The position numbers and the translations under genes are program-made. Positions 25,935 through 34,331 of a stretch of DNA of 64,000 nucleotides are shown in pieces. The stretch is from Asanoa iriomotensis (GTDB lineage Bacteria > Actinomycetota > Actinomycetes > Mycobacteriales > Micromonosporaceae). The stretch is from assembly GCF_016862515.1 (NCBI RefSeq), contig NZ_BONC01000043.1:1-64000 (forward strand), written 5' to 3'. A model generated the notes under the pieces. The model made no database searches. It worked only from the letters and a program-made list of their open reading frames with translations, and was not told the DNA's origin. Numbering within the stretch: the stretch's first letter is position 1; every line of letters starts with the position of its first letter.

Positions 25935-26195
25935 TCAGTCGCCGTCGGGGCCGTTCGTGGCCAGGAGGAGGCGCTTCGGGTCCGCGGAGACGTAGACCGC
26001 GCGGCCCTGTTGGCCCACGACCAGGCCCTGTGTGCGGAGCACGATCATCGCGCTGCCGACGGTCTGCCGGCTCACCTGGTATCTCGCGCACAGCTCGCGG
26101 CAGGTCGGGAGCGTGGCACCGGGCGCCAGCCGGCCACCGGCGATCTGTCGACGGATGTCGTCGACGATGTCCATGTAGCTCGGCCTGCGGCCCAT
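25935..26195 (-). CDS. Short GntR-type transcriptional regulator
   Basis: This 86-residue protein is almost only a GntR winged helix: YMDIVDDIRRQIAGGRLAPG, LPTCRELCARYQVSRQTVGSAM, and VYVSADPKR at the wing. No effector domain is present. Such stand-alone wHTH proteins are frequent in actinomycetes. ATG 26195 has a GGGAGGG ribosome site. It lies 14 bp upstream of the DUF72 gene and probably shares its transcript. A ligand or target cannot be named. Confidence 0.85.
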   Translation of the reverse strand: MGRRPSYMDIVDDIRRQIAGGRLAPGATLPTCRELCARYQVSRQTVGSAMIVLRTQGLVVGQQGRAVYVSADPKRLLLATNGPDGD

Positions 26196-26289
26196 CGCAG
26201 CCCTCCCATCACTGGTTACAATGGCTACTATCGCTGTGCGCATCAGTCCCGTCAAGGCCACGTTTCGGGGAGGTCAGGGTTCGGGGAGG

Positions 26290-26739
26290 TCAGGTGTCGT
26301 ACCCGCCGCTGTCCCACGGCGCCGTGAAGGCCATGTAGTCGCCCGGTTCGAGGATGACCCACCAGCCGTCGTCCTCGTCCTCGGGCGGCTCGGGGATCAG
26401 GCCGAACGTCGTGCCGAACCGCTCGACGGCGAACGGCTCGACCTCGATGCGGGCGAAGGTCACGTCACCCAACTCGGCCAGCCGGGCGTCGTAGGTCTCT
26501 CGCGCGGCGACCTGGTCCATGCCGTCCCGCGGGCCGAACGCGTCGATCCTGGCTTCCACGAAGCGGCCGTCGGCGGCGAACAGGAACAGGGCGACGAACT
26601 CCGCCCCGCCGCCGTCGTCCCCCGCCGGCTCGAACGGTGTGGTGAGGAAGAACTGCCGTCCGTCGGCGGTGTGGCCGACGTGCTCGGCGTGGTAGTCGTC
26701 GTGGTCGATGGCGATGCGGGTGGGTGGCCCATCGGTCAT
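26290..26739 (-). CDS. Conserved hypothetical cytoplasmic protein
   Basis: This 149-residue acidic protein has no membrane segment or signal peptide and no motif I recognise. It starts at ATG 26739 (MTDGPPTRIAIDHDDYH). The C-terminus has PPEDEDDGWWVILEPGDYMAFTAPWDSGGYDT split over a conserved-looking Trp-rich end. Codon bias is normal for the genome, supporting a real gene. It lies downstream of the esterase terminator and before the short GntR gene. Confidence 0.65.
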   Translation of the reverse strand: MTDGPPTRIAIDHDDYHAEHVGHTADGRQFFLTTPFEPAGDDGGGAEFVALFLFAADGRFVEARIDAFGPRDGMDQVAARETYDARLAELGDVTFARIEVEPFAVERFGTTFGLIPEPPEDEDDGWWVILEPGDYMAFTAPWDSGGYDT

Positions 26740-26756
26740 CGCGACATCATCCACGG

Positions 26757-26794
26757 CGCGCGGCGGGGGATCTGTCCCGAGCCCCCGCCGCGCG
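26757..26794 (-). terminator. Hairpin terminator after the CBM2 esterase gene
   Basis: A perfect 13-bp stem, CGCGCGGCGGGGG (26757-26769) pairing with 26782-26794 around a 12-base loop, lies 6 bp past the esterase stop. No U tract is present. Confidence 0.75.
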
Positions 26795-26800
26795 AAACCG

Positions 26801-28063
26801 TCACAGTGCGGTGCAGGTCAGGGTCGGGTTCGGCGCCGCCCCGTTGGCCTGGAAGCCGAACTCGGTGGCCACGCCGGCCGCCAAGCGGCCGTTGTAGCTG
26901 ACGTTCGACACCTGCGTCCCGCTGCCGGAGCCGCTGAACGTGCCGTTCCACGAGTTGACGATCGTGGACCCAGCCGGCAGCGGCAGGCCGACCCGCCAGC
27001 CGTTGATGCCGGCGCTGCCGGCGGTGACGCGGACCGCGGCCACGTACCCCTGCTGCCAGGAGCTCGTCACCCGGAACACCGCGGTGCAGCCGCCCGGACC
27101 CGGTGGCGGTGTGGTCGGCCCACCGGTGGGCGGGTTCGACGTCGGCGGGTTGGTCGGGCCGCCGCTGTTGAGCCCGAAGAACGCGATCGCCGCGGACGCC
27201 TGCACCGGCAGGTTGTGCGGGGTGTTGGCCATGCTGATCGCCTCGACCTGGCCGGAGCCGTAACGGGTCCGGGTCCACCCCGACTGCGGGCTGTCCGTCG
27301 ACGTCGGCGTCTGGCTCACACCGTGGACGTTCGTCCACTGCTTGATCGCTTCGCCGAAGTTGACGTACGACAGGATCTCGTCGTTCGTGCCGTGCCAGAG
27401 CTGCACGCGCGGTCGCGAACCCGAATATCCCGGGTACGCGTTGCGGACCAGATCACCCCACTGTTGCGGCGTGCGGGTGAGCTGGCCTTGCGCGCACTGG
27501 CTGTTCCACTTGCTCGGCCCCGCGAAGCAGCCGAACGGCACCCCGGCGAAGGCGGCGCCGGCACGGAAGACGTCCGGGTACGCGCCGAGCAGGACGTTGG
27601 TCATCATCGCGCCGGACGAGACACCGGTGACGAACGTGCGGTTGGGGTCGGCGTTGAAGTTCTGCTGCACGTACCGCGTCATCGAGACGATGCTCAGCGA
27701 GTCGCCGCCGCCGTTGTGCGTCAGCGTCGCGGTCGAGGCGACGTCGAAGCAGCCGTCGCTGGCGGTGACGGAGGGGTAGACCACGATGAAGCCGTACTGG
27801 TCGGCGAGCCGGGCGAACTCGGTGCCGCTGTAGAACGCGGGCCCGCTGCCGGTGCAGTAGTGGACGGCGACCAGCAGCCCGGGCCGGGCGGCGACACGGT
27901 CGGGGACGTAGAGGTACATGCGCAGGTTGCCGGGGTTGGCACCGAAGTTCGTGACCTCGTTCAACGTCGCCGCCTTGGCGGGCGACGCCACGAGCAGCGT
28001 CGCCGCGACGACGGCGGCGGCCAACACGATCCAGAGGGCATGCAGTGCCTTGGGAAGCCTCAT
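26801..28063 (-). CDS. Secreted PHB-depolymerase-family (CE1) esterase with C-terminal CBM2
   Basis: This 420-residue secreted protein has a signal peptide (1-31, ending PAKA), then an esterase domain with nucleophile G147-V-S149-S-G151, Asp228 in GTNDE and His283 in NTPHNL. The domain type covers acetylxylan and feruloyl esterases and PHB depolymerases. A Pro/Gly/Thr linker (about 300-325) leads to a carbohydrate-binding module 2 (about 326-420) with paired cysteines at its ends (CTAVF ... LTCTAL). CBM2 points to plant cell wall polysaccharide rather than PHB as the likely target. The region 28064-28204 upstream holds the promoter but no clear operator. Confidence 0.92.
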   Translation of the reverse strand: MRLPKALHALWIVLAAAVVAATLLVASPAKAATLNEVTNFGANPGNLRMYLYVPDRVAARPGLLVAVHYCTGSGPAFYSGTEFARLADQYGFIVVYPSVTASDGCFDVASTATLTHNGGGDSLSIVSMTRYVQQNFNADPNRTFVTGVSSGAMMTNVLLGAYPDVFRAGAAFAGVPFGCFAGPSKWNSQCAQGQLTRTPQQWGDLVRNAYPGYSGSRPRVQLWHGTNDEILSYVNFGEAIKQWTNVHGVSQTPTSTDSPQSGWTRTRYGSGQVEAISMANTPHNLPVQASAAIAFFGLNSGGPTNPPTSNPPTGGPTTPPPGPGGCTAVFRVTSSWQQGYVAAVRVTAGSAGINGWRVGLPLPAGSTIVNSWNGTFSGSGSGTQVSNVSYNGRLAAGVATEFGFQANGAAPNPTLTCTAL

Positions 28064-28282
28064 GTCGCTCCTGATTGGAGGGATGCGCGGACACGCGCAC
28101 GAGCGCTGCCGTTGCCCTCCGGCAGATGACGACCGGCCGCGAACCGGTGTCGGCTCCCGCGTGCAGCCTAGGCGCCCGCGCGCCGGCAGACACGCGTTTT
28201 CGAAAGAGCCGCCGAGCCGCACCCGCTGCTCGTCGACGAGCTCGCACAGGGTCTCGGCTACTGGGCGGCGCGCTACCAGACC

Positions 28283-28579
28283 GTGCCCGGCGACCCCCGG
28301 CTCGTGGGCGGCTCCGATTCGGTCGCGGCCCTGCGCGGCCTGCCTCGGCTGGACCCGGCGATACCGTCCGAGGGCCTCGGCATCGGCGGCCGGCTGGTGT
28401 CGCTGCGCCGGCTCGCCGGCTTCGCCGATGCGTTGTCCGAGACGCTCGGCGCCCGCGCGGTCGAGCACGACGACGAACACGTCATCAAGCTGACCGAGGC
28501 CGCGCGGCGCGAGTACGCGCGCACCAATGACGTCACCCTGCTCGTCGCGGCGGACCGCTTCCGGGACCGGTTGTCCTAG
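28283..28579 (+). CDS. Hypothetical protein, probably 5'-truncated remnant
   Basis: The frame from GTG 28283 gives 98 residues without a recognised domain. Coding-type codon usage continues upstream to about 28205 in the same frame (reading RAAEPHPLLVDELAQG), but no start codon exists there, and a stop lies at 28169. The simplest reading is the 3' part of a gene whose 5' end was lost near 28200. Its stop overlaps that of the convergent DUF305-like gene. Confidence 0.5.
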   Translation: MPGDPRLVGGSDSVAALRGLPRLDPAIPSEGLGIGGRLVSLRRLAGFADALSETLGARAVEHDDEHVIKLTEAARREYARTNDVTLLVAADRFRDRLS

Positions 28580-29139
28580 TCGGCGAGTTGGCGCAGGGCC
28601 GTGTCGCGGGCGGTTGCCGCCTGGTTTGCCAGGGCGCGGGTCTGTGGGTCCGTGCCGGCCTCCTGCTCGTCCTGGGCCAGGCGGTGGCTCTGCTCAAGAT
28701 AGCCAGCGAGCTGTTCGCGGACCGCCTTGTCGAACGGCGGGCCGGAGAGTTTCGCCGCCTCGGCCACCGCGTCCGTGGGCACCAGGCCCGGCATCAGCAT
28801 GCCCTCGTGCGGGTTCTGCGCCGGCAGGCCGGCCTGGGCGTGCAGGCTCAGCAAGGTGGTCAGCTCGGCGGTGGCGGCGGCCTGCACCTGCGCGCTCAAC
28901 TCCGTCAGGGCCGGGTCGTCGCTGCGGGTCGGCACCAGGGCCACCAGCGGCAGGACCTGGTTGTTCATCGCGATGTTGATCTCGATCCAGGCCAGGTCGG
29001 TGCCGCCGAAGGTGGTGGCGGTGGTCGTGGTCGCCGTCGTGGGCACCACGGCCGGGGGAGCGGGCGCCTCGTCCGCGCATCCGGCGGCGGCCGGCAGGAG
29101 CGCCGCCGCGACGAGCAGCGCCGCGAATCGTGTTCTCAA
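28576..29139 (-). CDS. Degenerate DUF305-like lipoprotein
   Basis: This 187-residue lipoprotein begins at TTG 29139 (with a GAGG site) and has the lipobox LPAAAGC (Cys21). The mature part follows the DUF305 two-repeat plan: repeat one AMNNQVLPLVALV ... ALTELSAQVQAAATAELTTL is followed by HEGMLMPGL, and repeat two ends AQDEQEAGTDPQTRALANQA. In typical DUF305 the repeats begin MIPHH and IRHHEGA; here those His pairs are gone (MNNQ and LEQSH). If it is in the family, metal binding is altered or lost. It diverges from a ferric-reductase-like gene. Confidence 0.7.
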   Translation of the reverse strand: MRTRFAALLVAAALLPAAAGCADEAPAPPAVVPTTATTTTATTFGGTDLAWIEINIAMNNQVLPLVALVPTRSDDPALTELSAQVQAAATAELTTLLSLHAQAGLPAQNPHEGMLMPGLVPTDAVAEAAKLSGPPFDKAVREQLAGYLEQSHRLAQDEQEAGTDPQTRALANQAATARDTALRQLAD

Positions 29140-29214
29140 CCGTGCCTCGCTTCGTGGAGTATGCGTATCGAATGCCGGTGGATCAACTGGCGAAGAAACG
29201 CGCGGGACCGTGCG

Positions 29215-29251
29215 CCGGATAACAATTCTTCGGCCGATCGCCCGGATAACA
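29215..29251. promoter_or_regulatory. Direct repeat CCGGATAACA x2 in divergent promoter region
   Basis: Two exact copies of CCGGATAACA lie at 29215-29224 and 29242-29251, 27 bp apart, between the divergent DUF305-like and ferric-reductase-like genes. It may be a regulator site for both. The basis is repeat and position only. Confidence 0.35.
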
Positions 29252-29324
29252 GGAAATCGGGAAACCGAGGGAAGTTTCACGGACCACTCCCGGTTCTCGG
29301 CTCGGATTTGTAGGTTCGGTCGCC

Positions 29325-30617
29325 GTGCGACTCGCGGTCAAGACGGTGGCAGCCCTCAGCCTGCTCGCCGTGGTCATGCTCTGGCTCGGTGGACGTGACA
29401 CCGCTCCGGTCGGCGCTGCGGCGTACGGCCGGCTCGCCGCGCTCGTCTGCACCGACCTCCTGCTGCTCCAGGTGCTGCTGATGGCCCGCATCCCGTGGGT
29501 CGAAGGGGCGTTCGGGCAGGACACGCTGGCCCGCTGGCATCGGTGGACCGGCGTGACCTCGTTCGTGCTGCTGCTCGCGCACGTGGCCCTGGCCCTCGGC
29601 GGCGACCCGCTCACGCGGTTGTGGCGGTTGCTCTCGGCGTACAAGACGATGGTCCTGGCCATGGTGGCCCTGGCCGCCCTGGTGCTGGTCGTGGCGACCT
29701 CGGCCAGGTCGGTGCGCCGCCGCATGCGCTACGAGGCCTGGCACCTGCTGCACCTCTACGCCTACCTGGGCATCGGCCTCGCGGTGCCGCACGAACTGTT
29801 GCTGGGCAGCGACTTCCAGCACCCGGCGGCGCAGTTCGCGGGTTGGTCCGCCTACGTCGCGGTGGCCGGCGCGGTGCTGGTCTTCCGGATCGGACTGCCG
29901 GTCTGGCGCACCGTGCGGCACCGGCTGGTGGTCGACCGGGTCCACCCGGAGGCGCCCGGTCTGGTCTCGGTCTACCTGCGCGGCCGGCGGCTGGACCGGC
30001 TTCCGGCGCGGGCCGGGCAGTTCTTCGTGTGGCGGTTCCTGGACGGGGAGGGTGCGCTGCGCGGCAACCCGTTCTCGCTGTCGGGTCCGCCGCGCCGGGA
30101 GGGTCTGCGGATCACCGTGAAGACGGTCGGGGACGGCAGCGCCCGGGTGGCCGCCCTGCGGCCCGGGACCCGGGTGCTGATCGAGGGACCGTACGGGCGG
30201 ATGACCGCGGCCACCTACAGCGGCGGGCCGATCACCATGCTCGGCTGCGGTGTCGGTGTGACCCCGCTGCTGGCCCTGCTCTGGGACCTGCCGTACGGGC
30301 ACGGAAAGGCGACACTCGTCTACCGCACGAGGCATGCGCACGACGTGGCCTTCCTGGGTGAGCTGAGGTGGCTGGCCCGCAACCGGGGCGTACGCCTCGT
30401 GCTGTTGGTCGGCCCCCGGGCCGCGGCCGACTCGTGGCTGCCGGCCGAGTACGCCGAGTACACCGACGCCGAGGCCCTGCGCGAGCTGGCACCGGACATC
30501 GCCGACCACGACGTCTACGTCTGCGGCCCGGACGCGTGGACCGCCGCGGTCCTGCGCTCCGCCCGCGGGGCCGGCGTGGCTCCCGGCCGGCTGCACCGGG
30601 AGCGCTTCGCCTGGTGA
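29325..30617 (+). CDS. Ferric-reductase-like transmembrane flavoprotein
   Basis: This 430-residue protein has six membrane helices (about 1-195) with heme-ligand-type histidines (ARWHRWTG, LLAHVAL, WHLLHLYAY, VPHELL). A flavodoxin reductase-like half follows, with the FAD motif RGNPFSLSGPPR (about 246-257) and an NAD(P) site MLGCGVGVTPLLAL (about 304-317) plus CGPDAW. It should move electrons from NAD(P)H via FAD and heme across the membrane. The acceptor may be ferric or cupric ions, or oxygen. The start is GTG 29325. A divergent partner is the DUF305-like lipoprotein. Confidence 0.88.
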   Translation: MRLAVKTVAALSLLAVVMLWLGGRDTAPVGAAAYGRLAALVCTDLLLLQVLLMARIPWVEGAFGQDTLARWHRWTGVTSFVLLLAHVALALGGDPLTRLWRLLSAYKTMVLAMVALAALVLVVATSARSVRRRMRYEAWHLLHLYAYLGIGLAVPHELLLGSDFQHPAAQFAGWSAYVAVAGAVLVFRIGLPVWRTVRHRLVVDRVHPEAPGLVSVYLRGRRLDRLPARAGQFFVWRFLDGEGALRGNPFSLSGPPRREGLRITVKTVGDGSARVAALRPGTRVLIEGPYGRMTAATYSGGPITMLGCGVGVTPLLALLWDLPYGHGKATLVYRTRHAHDVAFLGELRWLARNRGVRLVLLVGPRAAADSWLPAEYAEYTDAEALRELAPDIADHDVYVCGPDAWTAAVLRSARGAGVAPGRLHRERFAW

Positions 30618-30621
30618 GGCC

Positions 30622-31791
30622 CTAGTTCTGGTAGCCGTCGTTGTCGCACTGACGGCGCTGGAGGACGCAGTTCTTGGTGCGCTTGTTCATCGCGTCGGTG
30701 TCCCACACCAGGAACGCGTCGCCGTGCATCGAGGAGGCGGTCCGGCCCGTCGGGTCCGACGACAGGTAGTAGCCCTGCGTGGTGCCCTTCACGCCGTACT
30801 GGATGTCGAAGGTGAGCGACGGGATACGCACCGGGTGGGAGGCCGGGCAGCCCTTGTCGGTCCCGTAGGCGACGTGCTTCTTGTGGTCGGGGCTGTCGAG
30901 GTTCTTGCCGTCCCAGCAGTCCGGGTACTGCAGCATGTAGTGCAGCGTGGCGTAGCTGTTCGGGTCGCAGATCGGCCAGTTGCCGTTGCTGCTGCGGGCC
31001 ACGCCGTCGAGGTCGCCGGGGCCGTAGAAGGCGCAGTAGAACTGACCGTGTGCGCCGCGCGGCGTCGGCACCCGCTTCTTCGCGTCGCCGGCGATCATGC
31101 GCAGTCCGGTGGGTATCGGCATCATCCCGGTCGAGTTGTTGCGGATGGACCGGTAGTAGACCCGGAAGCCGGTGGGCTCGACCGGCTTCTTCGTGGCGGC
31201 GTCGTAGAGCGTCGGCACCCAGTACGACGAGTGGTCGAGCACCGGCTTGCAGGTGGTGGCGGTGAACCTGGTCAGGTCACCGGTCGTCGTGTCGGCGTCG
31301 ACCGCCTTGTTGCCGAAGAACGAGTGCATGTGGGAGGCGCCCGCGAGCCCCGGGAAGACGATCGGGTCGTCGGCGAGCCGGTGGCTGTAGGTGCAGTCGG
31401 CCCGGAACTCGGGGATGTCGGCCACGCCGGCCGGCACCGGGTCGGTCTTGCGGGCCTGGTAGGCCGCCACCTGCTTCTGCCAGGCCGCCTGGTCGACCGG
31501 GATCCAGCCACCCTTGGGGGTCGCCTGCTGCGGCGCGGCCGGCGGCGGGTTCTTCGAGGCCTTGGCCGAGGCGGTGGGCTTCGCGGTCGGCTTCGGCGTC
31601 GACGTCGGCGCGCCGGCGGCACCCGCGCCGGCCGCGGTCGCCGGCACGGTCTGTGCGGCGTTGGTCGTCGGCGCAGGGCCGGCAGCCAGGGCACCGGTCA
31701 GGTGGACCGCGGTCGCCGCGACCGCCACCGCCGCCACGGTCAGGCTGCCCCAGAGGACGGCCCGACCCTTGGGCACCGCCGAGTACGACAC
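30622..31791 (-). CDS. Secreted DUF1996 protein
   Basis: This 389-residue protein has one N-terminal membrane helix (about 12-36), a Pro/Thr/Ala/Lys linker (about 40-95) and a DUF1996 domain (about 120-385). Signature motifs are HMHSFFGN, SSYWVPTLYD, CWDGKNLDSPDHKKHVAYG and MHGDAF. DUF1996 proteins are secreted, with unknown activity, and are common in actinomycetes and fungi. GTG 31791 is preferred because AGGAG lies 5 bp upstream; an in-frame GTG at 31797 overlaps that site. It is divergent from a second DUF1996 gene. Confidence 0.9.
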   Translation of the reverse strand: MSYSAVPKGRAVLWGSLTVAAVAVAATAVHLTGALAAGPAPTTNAAQTVPATAAGAGAAGAPTSTPKPTAKPTASAKASKNPPPAAPQQATPKGGWIPVDQAAWQKQVAAYQARKTDPVPAGVADIPEFRADCTYSHRLADDPIVFPGLAGASHMHSFFGNKAVDADTTTGDLTRFTATTCKPVLDHSSYWVPTLYDAATKKPVEPTGFRVYYRSIRNNSTGMMPIPTGLRMIAGDAKKRVPTPRGAHGQFYCAFYGPGDLDGVARSSNGNWPICDPNSYATLHYMLQYPDCWDGKNLDSPDHKKHVAYGTDKGCPASHPVRIPSLTFDIQYGVKGTTQGYYLSSDPTGRTASSMHGDAFLVWDTDAMNKRTKNCVLQRRQCDNDGYQN

Positions 31792-32042
31792 GATCACTCC
31801 TACGTGCTGATCGGAACAGATGGCATCGCAGCGTAGGCACCTTGTCGCGGGTACTCCTATGCTCTTAAGAATCTCCTAAAGACTTGTTGTCCGTCCGGCG
31901 GCGATAACAGTTTTTCCCTGCGATTTTCGGCCCTTTTCTGCGGCCCGGGAATCTGGGTCTTTGGGCTCAAGACCGCGGCCCGCCTAATCGCTAGCGTTCG
32001 GCGGCGTACTCGATCGTCTTGCCCAGCAATGGAGAAATCCCG
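31792..32042. other. Intergenic promoter region between divergent DUF1996 genes
   Basis: The 251 bp are less GC-rich than the surroundings and hold promoter-like stretches (CTTAAGAATC, GATAACAGTTTTT), but no clear inverted repeat or small gene. It probably contains two back-to-back promoters. Confidence 0.4.
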
Positions 32043-33596
32043 ATGAGTTCCCGTCCCCGCGCGTCGCGATCGCGGCGCTTCACCATGGCCGGCATCGGCC
32101 TCGCACTCGCCGGTTTCGTCGCATGGTTCGCCGTCGGGCAGCTACACCTGGCCGGCGCCGAGGAGGCTTCCCTGTCCCAGGGCAAGCCGGTGACCGCCTC
32201 GTCCAGCGAGGGGCGCGCCTTCCCCGCCGAGGCGGCGGTCGACGGTGACGACAAGACGCGCTGGTCCAGCGCCTTTGCCGATCCACAGTGGATCCAGGTC
32301 GACCTCGGTGCACCGGCTGCCATCGAGCGGGTGGTGCTGAAGTGGGAGCGGGCGTTCGGCAAGGCCTACGAGATCCAGGTGTCGCCCGACGCGAACACCT
32401 GGACGTCGGTCTACCAGACCACCACGGGCGCCGGCGGCACCGAGACGCACACCCTGAACACCACCGGCCGCTTCGTGCGGATGTACGGCACCACCCGGTC
32501 CTCGGGCTACGGCTACTCGCTGTTCGAGTTCCAGGTGTTCGGAAAGCCGGGCGGCGCGCCCACCACCGCGCCGACCTCCGCGCCCAGCACGCCGGCGGGT
32601 CCGTCGACCGGCGCGTCGCCGAGCACCCGGCCGAGCACCTCGGCGAGCCCGTCGTCGAGCGCGTCCACCCCGTCCGGCGGCAACAACGCGGCCGGATGGA
32701 TCATGGCGCCCAACCCGGTGACCGACGTCAAGCCGTCCCGCGCGGTCCCGCCGAACAAGGGCGGGTTCCACGAGTTCCAGGCGAACTGCTCGGTGAGCCG
32801 CACCAACATCGGCGACGACCCGATCGTCTTCCCGAAGCTGCCGGGCGCGTCGCACCTGCACACGTTCATGGGCAACACGACGACCAACGCGAACAGCACC
32901 ATCGAGTCGCTCTCCAGGGGCCAGACCACCTGCAAGGCCAAGGGTGACCTGTCGGCCTACTGGATGCCGGCCCTCTTCAACGGCAACACGGCGGTCAACC
33001 CGGAGGGTCTCCAGACCATTTACTACAAGTCCGGCGTGTACGACTACCGCAGCGTGCGGCCGTTCCCCAAGGGTCTCCGGTTCGTCGTCGGCAACGCCAA
33101 GAACACCGACGCGGACGAGTTCCTCGCCGCCACCGAGGAAGGCTTCGAGTGCGGTGACAGCTACAAGAACAAGAACATCCCGCTGACCTGCTCGAGCGAG
33201 CGCAGCGTGAAGCTCAACATCCGTTACCAGGCGCCGAGCTGCTGGGACGGCATCCACCTGGACTCGCCTGACCACCAGAGCCACATGGCGTACCCGATCG
33301 ACACCCACACCGCCTCGGGCGTCGTCTGCCCGGACTCGCACCCGGTGGCGGTGCCGAAGCTGGAGTTCAAGATGGCCTGGCCGGTCAACGGCGACATGTC
33401 GAAGGTGAAGTTCGCCAGCGGTGCCGGACCGACGTTCCACTACGACTTCATCAACGCCTGGGACGACCGCACCCTCGCGGCGATGGTCAACGGCTGCATC
33501 GTGGCGGCGAGGCAGTGCGACGCACAGGGTCACGACGGCCGGGACGACCAGCAGCCCGCGCCGTACGTGCTGAACAAGGACTATCTCCTGCCGTAA
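32043..33596 (+). CDS. Secreted protein with F5/8C (CBM32-like) domain and DUF1996 domain
   Basis: This 517-residue protein has a signal anchor (about 14-40), a discoidin/F5-8C galactose-binding-like domain (about 42-175, with AVDGDDKTRWSS and WIQVDLG), a Ser/Thr/Pro linker (about 180-220) and a DUF1996 domain (about 230-515, with HLHTFMGN, SAYWMPAL and CWDGIHLDSPDH). It is the larger paralogue of the divergent gene. The binding domain suggests attachment to a polysaccharide. ATG 32043 is set by a GGAG ribosome site 9 bp upstream. A hairpin terminator follows. Confidence 0.92.
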   Translation: MSSRPRASRSRRFTMAGIGLALAGFVAWFAVGQLHLAGAEEASLSQGKPVTASSSEGRAFPAEAAVDGDDKTRWSSAFADPQWIQVDLGAPAAIERVVLKWERAFGKAYEIQVSPDANTWTSVYQTTTGAGGTETHTLNTTGRFVRMYGTTRSSGYGYSLFEFQVFGKPGGAPTTAPTSAPSTPAGPSTGASPSTRPSTSASPSSSASTPSGGNNAAGWIMAPNPVTDVKPSRAVPPNKGGFHEFQANCSVSRTNIGDDPIVFPKLPGASHLHTFMGNTTTNANSTIESLSRGQTTCKAKGDLSAYWMPALFNGNTAVNPEGLQTIYYKSGVYDYRSVRPFPKGLRFVVGNAKNTDADEFLAATEEGFECGDSYKNKNIPLTCSSERSVKLNIRYQAPSCWDGIHLDSPDHQSHMAYPIDTHTASGVVCPDSHPVAVPKLEFKMAWPVNGDMSKVKFASGAGPTFHYDFINAWDDRTLAAMVNGCIVAARQCDAQGHDGRDDQQPAPYVLNKDYLLP

Positions 33597-33614
33597 GCGC
33601 TCCTGCCGGGGCGT

Positions 33615-33651
33615 GAGGGGTGGGGCGGCGTCTGACGCCGCTCCGCCCCTC
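33615..33651 (+). terminator. Hairpin terminator after the F5/8C-DUF1996 gene
   Basis: GAGGGGTGGGGCGGCGT (33615-33631) pairs with 33635-33651 around a CTG loop, with two non-canonical positions. It separates the DUF1996 gene from the CBM35-like/two-component run. Confidence 0.75.
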
Positions 33652-33700
33652 GTCGTATTGTCGACGCGGCCGGCTGGACCAGCTCGAACGAGGAGTGCCC

Positions 33701-34306
33701 GTGGCAAACGGCATCGCGCCGGACACCCTGCCGGGTCACCATCGCCCCAGTCGTCGTCAGTGGGTCGGGCTCGCCGCGGTGACGGCCGTCGTCGCGGTCG
33801 CGACCGTTGCCGTGCCGCCCCTGATCACTCCGAACCGAGAGCCCGTGCTCGCTCCGAACGAGCCGTCGACCGCCCCGCACACCGCGGCCGCCGCGGCCTC
33901 GCCTTCGGGCAGTGCCAGCCCCGCAATCCGATTCGTGCCGATCACCGTCGAAGCGGAGGACCCCGGCAACATCCTGTCCGGCGGCGCGGCGGCGACCACC
34001 TGTGCGAGCTGCCGCGGCGGCCGACGGGTCCGCTACCTCTGCATCGCCTGCCGGGTAACGGTCCGCACGACGGTGCCGGTCTCCGGGCGACGAACCGTGA
34101 CCATCGTGTACGAGACGGACGGCGACCGCGCGCTGAAGGTGAGCGTCAACGGCGCGCCGGCCCGCACCTGGCAGGTGACCGGCACCGACTGGACCACGCC
34201 GCGGTCGTTCCGCTTCACCGCCGACCTGCCGGCCGGCCCGCTGCGGCTGACCCTGTTCAACGACGAGACCCCGGCCCCTGACGTCGACCAGGTCCTGATC
34301 TCCTGA
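33701..34306 (+). CDS. Membrane-anchored CBM35/CBM6-like carbohydrate-binding protein
   Basis: This 201-residue protein has a short cytoplasmic start, one membrane helix (about 23-43), a flexible linker and an extracytoplasmic domain from about 80. The pattern VEAEDPGNILSGGA, then RVRYL, strand VETDGDRALKVSVNG and C-terminal PDVDQVLIS matches CBM35-like modules. Two Cys pairs (CASC, CIAC) are unusual additions and may form a disulfide or bind metal. GTG 33701 has a GAGGAG site. It precedes the sensor kinase gene by about 25 bp on the same strand, so it may be an accessory sugar-sensing subunit (inference). Confidence 0.75.
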   Translation: MANGIAPDTLPGHHRPSRRQWVGLAAVTAVVAVATVAVPPLITPNREPVLAPNEPSTAPHTAAAAASPSGSASPAIRFVPITVEAEDPGNILSGGAAATTCASCRGGRRVRYLCIACRVTVRTTVPVSGRRTVTIVYETDGDRALKVSVNGAPARTWQVTGTDWTTPRSFRFTADLPAGPLRLTLFNDETPAPDVDQVLIS

Positions 34307-34331
34307 GTGCGAGCGAAGGGTGGAAGAGCCA

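Noticed and set aside
31895-31915. GATAACAG near 31905 as another copy of the CCGGATAACA repeat at 29.2 kb
   Set aside because: Only the GATAACA core is shared, which is expected by chance in an AT-richer spacer.
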